Assembly (NCBI RefSeq): GCF_900101625.1
Contig: NZ_FMYZ01000020.1
Location: 1 to 64,000, forward strand
DNA length: 64,000 nucleotides
DNA from: Cupriavidus sp. YR651
Lineage (GTDB): Bacteria > Pseudomonadota > Gammaproteobacteria > Burkholderiales > Burkholderiaceae
Direction: 5' to 3'
The notes under the pieces were generated by a model. That model searched no databases. It was not told the DNA's origin and saw nothing but the letters and a program-made list of their open reading frames with translations. The position numbers and the translations under genes are program-made. Each line of letters starts with the position of its first letter. The first letter of the stretch is position 1. Positions 60,550-64,000 of this stretch are shown piece after piece.

Positions 60550-61743
60550 TCAGCGCCGCACCGCATGCAGCCGCGCGGACCTCGGGCGCGCCGCGGAACT
60601 GGCGCCGGCGCGCTCCAGGTCCACGCCGGGCAGCAGGTGCAGCAGTCGGACCAACTCCGATTGCCGATGCGTGCCGGTCTTGCGCAGCGTATCGCGGATA
60701 TGGACGCGCACGGTGTGCGGCGACAGGAATTCGCGCTCGGCGATTTCATTCAGCGTCTCGCCGGCCGCCAGTCGGATGGCGATGATGCTCTCCTTCTTCG
60801 ACAGCCCGAACAGCGACGTCAGCACGGCGGCGTCAAGCACCGACCTCGATTCCGAGTTGCCCAGCAGCATCATCGCCGCCGGCAGTTGCCACGGCCCTTC
60901 CACGGGCTGGCGCGACACCAGCGGCATGACGATCATCGGCACCGGCTGGCCGCCGGACGTGATGTGCATCCACGACCCCGCCGCGGCGCCGCCGTTGCGG
61001 CCACCGTGCACGGCGGCGTCGAGCATCTTGTTGAGCACTGCCTGAAGCGATTCCGGGTGCGCGCAGAGAACGCCGTTTTCGAGCGCGAGATTGGCGTCGG
61101 CCTGCACGAGGGCTTCGGCCCAGCTGTTGGCGTAGCGCACGCGCATATCGGCCTGAAGGACCATGACGCCGAAGTCGAGGGTGTCGAGTCCCGCCAGGCC
61201 GAGCGACGCCAGGCCGCTCAGTTCGAAATTGCGATGCTGCATGCGCGCGGCGCGTGCCCAGTGCGGCATGACCTGCGCCAGCCGTCGATCGCGGTGATCC
61301 CGCGGCAGCGGGTCCGCGCCGTTGGGTGTGGCGCTCATCATCACGCAGACCTCGGCGGTGTCGAACAGGCGGACGCCATGCTCGAGGCCGCCGCAGTCGT
61401 ACACCGCGGCACCGGCAAGCACGGGTGTGGCCACCATCTGCGCGCCGGCGGCTGCCGGCATGGCCTCGCAGGCCAGCGCGGCGGTCGCGCGCGTGGCGGG
61501 GCCGGGCAGGGACCGCATGCTGTCAGGCATGCTGTTGGCGCTCGTGAAGCAGCCATGTGGCGTGACCCCAAGGCGTGCCTGACCCGCGAGCTTGTCCCAG
61601 ATCAGGTAGCTCGGACTGTCGGTGCAGGTGTAGCGGGAAAACAGGTCAAGGGCGGCCGGCATGGCCGCCACGTCCATGGCGGACTCGTAGATACAATCGA
61701 CCAGACGATGAAATACGTCGTCGGCAGACGGGTGTTCGCCCAT
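60550..61743 (-). CDS. LuxR-type HTH regulator
   Basis: A 397-residue protein with a C-terminal LuxR/FixJ HTH (LFGLSKKESIIAIRLAAGET, then NEIAEREFLSPHTVRVHIRD). The N-terminal ~300 residues are a PAS-like or GAF-like sensor region (LDTLDFGVMVLQADMRVRYA is the PAS-like start), not an autoinducer domain. Such LuxR-type regulators occur in Burkholderiales as orphan sensors. GGGGGAAA supports ATG 61743. It converges with the stress operon, so functional linkage is not implied. Confidence 0.88.
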   Translation of the reverse strand: MGEHPSADDVFHRLVDCIYESAMDVAAMPAALDLFSRYTCTDSPSYLIWDKLAGQARLGVTPHGCFTSANSMPDSMRSLPGPATRATAALACEAMPAAAGAQMVATPVLAGAAVYDCGGLEHGVRLFDTAEVCVMMSATPNGADPLPRDHRDRRLAQVMPHWARAARMQHRNFELSGLASLGLAGLDTLDFGVMVLQADMRVRYANSWAEALVQADANLALENGVLCAHPESLQAVLNKMLDAAVHGGRNGGAAAGSWMHITSGGQPVPMIVMPLVSRQPVEGPWQLPAAMMLLGNSESRSVLDAAVLTSLFGLSKKESIIAIRLAAGETLNEIAEREFLSPHTVRVHIRDTLRKTGTHRQSELVRLLHLLPGVDLERAGASSAARPRSARLHAVRR

Positions 61744-62169
61744 ATTGATTTCCCCCGGTGGCAAACGCCTTTTCCTCAAGACCACTGCATCGAGGCGTGG
61801 TCCCCTTGTTATGTATGCATCCCTGGCTCACCGGTTTGACCCGGTGGCGACGTCTCTGTGATCTGGCAGGCGATGGCACTGCCGGCCCCGGACGCATGAT
61901 GATGATCGTGCAGAAACCGGCACCGGGAACATCCCGCCTTAGGGGGGCACACCCCGCGTCTCGCGTGGCTTTCCGGCAGATTGCCGGTCCGCTTGCGACG
62001 GCGTCGGCAGGCTCCCCCCGCCGCACCGGCTGTCACAGCCGAGACTCGCGTGATAGTAATGCGGGGCCTCCCGTATCTCAAAGCATCGCAATCATTGTTT
62101 TGGCACGCGTTTGCGCAAAAGCGACAGCTTTATGTCGGCGGGAGCCGATGGACGTGACAGGGCCTGAGA
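61744..62169. other. Intergenic region, LuxR to MscS
   Basis: Both flanking genes are on the minus strand. This 426-bp region holds the LuxR promoter and the 3' end of the channel transcript. No gene or strong hairpin was seen. Confidence 0.45.
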
Positions 62170-64000
62170 TCAGGCGGTTTTTCCTTGCTGCGGGGTGACG
62201 AGTTCGACGCCCGCGCCGGCTGCCGCCGCGGTCACGCCGGCATCGCCTGCCGCGCCGCCGTCGACCTGCACGGTCAGGTGGGGTGCGGCCATGCGGATGC
62301 CGTTGGCGTCGAAATTGCGCTTGAGCCGGACATTGAAGGCGCGTGTGATTTCCGCCTGCGTCAGCGGCCGGGTTTTGAACTGCGCCAGGACTACCTGCCC
62401 GTTGGGGTCGAACCGGTCCAGCCCCAGGATGTCGAGGCCGGACAGCAGGTTGCGGCTGTAGCGGTGGTCGCGCGCCAACTCGGCACCCGTGCTGCGAATG
62501 ATCTCCAGCGCGCGGTCCAGGTCGCTCTGGTAGGCCACCGAGATGTTGAACACCGCGAACGCGTAGCCCCGTGACAGGTTCTTGACGGTCTTGATCTGGC
62601 TATAGGGCAGCGTGTGCAACGCGCCCTTGCCGTCGCGCAGCCTGACGGTGCGGATCGTCATGGCCTCCACGACGCCAGCGTGGTCGGGCAGTTCGATGGA
62701 GTCCCCGATGGCGATGGAGTCCTCGATCACGATGAAGAGCCCCGTGATCAGGTCCTGCACCAGGCTTTGCGCACCAAATCCGATGGCCAGGCCGACCACG
62801 CCGGCACCGGCCAGCAGCGGCGTGACGTTGATGCCAAGGTTGGCCATGACCGCGATCATCGCCACGACCAGCAGCGCGACGAATGATGCATTGCGAACCA
62901 GTGGCAGGATGGTCTTGGCGCGCAGGCTGGGCTGGGCGGCGCGGCCATGGGTGGGGGACAAGGTTTGCGTGATGGCGGTGTCGATCAGCAGCCACGCCAG
63001 CCAGGACAGCAGCACGATGCCGATGACGCTCAGGATGGCTTGCGTGATGTGCCGCCCGAGTACAGTGGTTTCGGCCATCCGCATCAGTGATGTGTGCCAG
63101 ATCCGCGCGTTGATCTCGAAAAACACCAGCCAGATCCCGACGCGGATCAGGGCCGCGCCAAAGCGGCCGAAGCGTTGTATGTAGGCGGAGCGCCGCCGGT
63201 CACGCAGCCGCGGCGCGCGCACTGTCGCCTTGGGGGACCGGCCCACCACCAGGGTCATCATCAGTGCCGCCACGAACAGTGCCACGGTAGCCACCGCGCG
63301 CCGCAGGAATTCGTCGGCGTGACCGGTAGCCATGATCGTGCCGATCACGGATGACACGACCACTGCGAGCATCGGCAGGTACCAGGCCTGCCCGGCAATC
63401 CGCAGCAGGTCCATGATGGCCGGGTGTTGCTGGCGGAAAGCCAGCGGTCGCAGCGCGATCAGGTGGCCCACCTGTCGCCGGAAGCGTATGGCGAACACGC
63501 CGATCAGGATCGCGGCGAGGATGTTGGCGTAGGTGCCGATGAGCCCAGCGAGATTGACGCCGAGCGCGGAAATGGCGCGGGGGTCCGTGTTGGCTTCGCC
63601 CAGCGCGGCCAGCGAGCCGGTGACGAACAGGAGCCACGGCGAGTGTTGCAGGAGGTCGCGTACGGCGCGCGCACGATGCGCGGACTGGAACAGCGCGAAG
63701 ATGACCTGGCACACCGCCGACATCACGGCGCCCGCGACGATGGCATAGGCCACGATGACGCCCGCCATGCTGGCAGGGGTCCGGCCAAAGATCTGATAGG
63801 CCAGCAGAACCGTCAGGGCGAAAGCCACGATCCACGGCCCGATCCGCCGCAGGAAGTAGATGCCCACATCGACCCAGGAAGGGATGGACGGCAAGGGCGT
63901 CGGCCTGGCGGGTTGCAAACGGTTCCGGTGCAGTCTTCGCGAGAGTTCCCAGAGCAGCCAGCCCGTCAGTGCCCAGCCGGCCAGGACGGTGGCGAACTCG
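62170..64000 (-). CDS. Mechanosensitive channel, MscS family (5' end outside)
   Basis: The 3' part (609 residues) of a large MscS-type channel, running off the right edge. About ten hydrophobic segments precede the pore helix region GAGVVGLAIGFGAQSLVQDL, the MscS TM3 signature with Gly/Ala packing. The beta domain (EDSIAIGDSIELPDHAGVVE) and the C-terminal alpha/beta domain (RLKRNFDANGIRMAAPHLTV) follow. Its size and extra segments fit YbiO/YnaI-like large homologues. These relieve turgor on hypo-osmotic shock. Confidence 0.9.
   Translation of the reverse strand, partial: EFATVLAGWALTGWLLWELSRRLHRNRLQPARPTPLPSIPSWVDVGIYFLRRIGPWIVAFALTVLLAYQIFGRTPASMAGVIVAYAIVAGAVMSAVCQVIFALFQSAHRARAVRDLLQHSPWLLFVTGSLAALGEANTDPRAISALGVNLAGLIGTYANILAAILIGVFAIRFRRQVGHLIALRPLAFRQQHPAIMDLLRIAGQAWYLPMLAVVVSSVIGTIMATGHADEFLRRAVATVALFVAALMMTLVVGRSPKATVRAPRLRDRRRSAYIQRFGRFGAALIRVGIWLVFFEINARIWHTSLMRMAETTVLGRHITQAILSVIGIVLLSWLAWLLIDTAITQTLSPTHGRAAQPSLRAKTILPLVRNASFVALLVVAMIAVMANLGINVTPLLAGAGVVGLAIGFGAQSLVQDLITGLFIVIEDSIAIGDSIELPDHAGVVEAMTIRTVRLRDGKGALHTLPYSQIKTVKNLSRGYAFAVFNISVAYQSDLDRALEIIRSTGAELARDHRYSRNLLSGLDILGLDRFDPNGQVVLAQFKTRPLTQAEITRAFNVRLKRNFDANGIRMAAPHLTVQVDGGAAGDAGVTAAAAGAGVELVTPQQGKTA

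Overview
The window is high-GC DNA that looks like a chromosome or chromid segment of a Cupriavidus/Ralstonia-type Burkholderiaceae bacterium. The reasons are four orphan Bug (TctC-like) binding proteins, a 16-strand Burkholderia-type porin, DUF883 and CsbD stress proteins, many IclR/LysR regulators next to catabolic operons, and dense GC-rich coding with short gaps. No rRNA, tRNA, CRISPR array or insertion sequence was recognised.

Layout. 1-1.5 kb: the end of a chaperone-usher fimbrial operon (usher C-terminus, then a tip-adhesin-like protein), with an imperfect duplication at the junction. 1.7-9.3 kb: a lipoprotein, an MFS transporter divergent from a LysR regulator, small envelope proteins (one a lipoprotein gene with an in-frame amber codon), then a porin and a Bug protein. 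9.8-22.9 kb: a large catabolic operon with an alpha/beta hydrolase, a small HTH-like protein, a Rieske oxygenase, two SDRs, a cupin, an IclR regulator, a ThDP enzyme, an aspartate-dehydrogenase homologue, an aldehyde dehydrogenase, an extradiol dioxygenase, a ferredoxin-type reductase and an aromatic-acid MFS carrier. A convergent MarR gene follows. 23.7-30.7 kb: a second, very similar IclR regulator, a Bug protein, a two-subunit molybdenum hydroxylase, a third IclR and a NicC-like flavin monooxygenase. An 18-bp palindrome, consensus nGTTTCAtanrTaaAACA, lies before the porin, the hydrolase, the Rieske operon and the second IclR gene, so these probably form one regulon.

31-39 kb: a ModA-like binding protein, a periplasmic protein with three CX10C units, CsbD, a 7TM histidine kinase of the CqsS/PhcS kind facing a hot-dog thioesterase, a large lipoprotein and a VirK/DUF535 protein. 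39.2-54.4 kb: a CoA-linked catabolic region with a GntR regulator, a ThDP enzyme, DUF1272, a DUF35/thiolase pair, an acyl-CoA ligase and a Bug protein. Facing these are an acyl-CoA dehydrogenase, MmgE/PrpD and MaoC/HTD2 operon, then another Bug protein, a LysR and an SDR. A lower-GC nucleotidyltransferase gene with two 42-bp palindromic elements interrupts this region. 55.6-60.5 kb: the conserved prkA-yeaH-spoVR stress operon behind a 1.2-kb gene-free leader. 60.5-64 kb: a LuxR-type regulator and a truncated MscS-type channel.

The most promising undescribed system is the 9.4-30.7 kb IclR-linked regulon. Its gene content suggests uptake, Mo- and Rieske-dependent hydroxylation, meta cleavage, decarboxylation and amine handling of an aromatic, possibly N-containing, substrate. 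The substrate cannot be read from the sequence. A second theme is degenerate 12-bp tandem repeats, found inside a LysR effector domain, in the 5' parts of two Bug genes and at the stop codon of an IclR gene.
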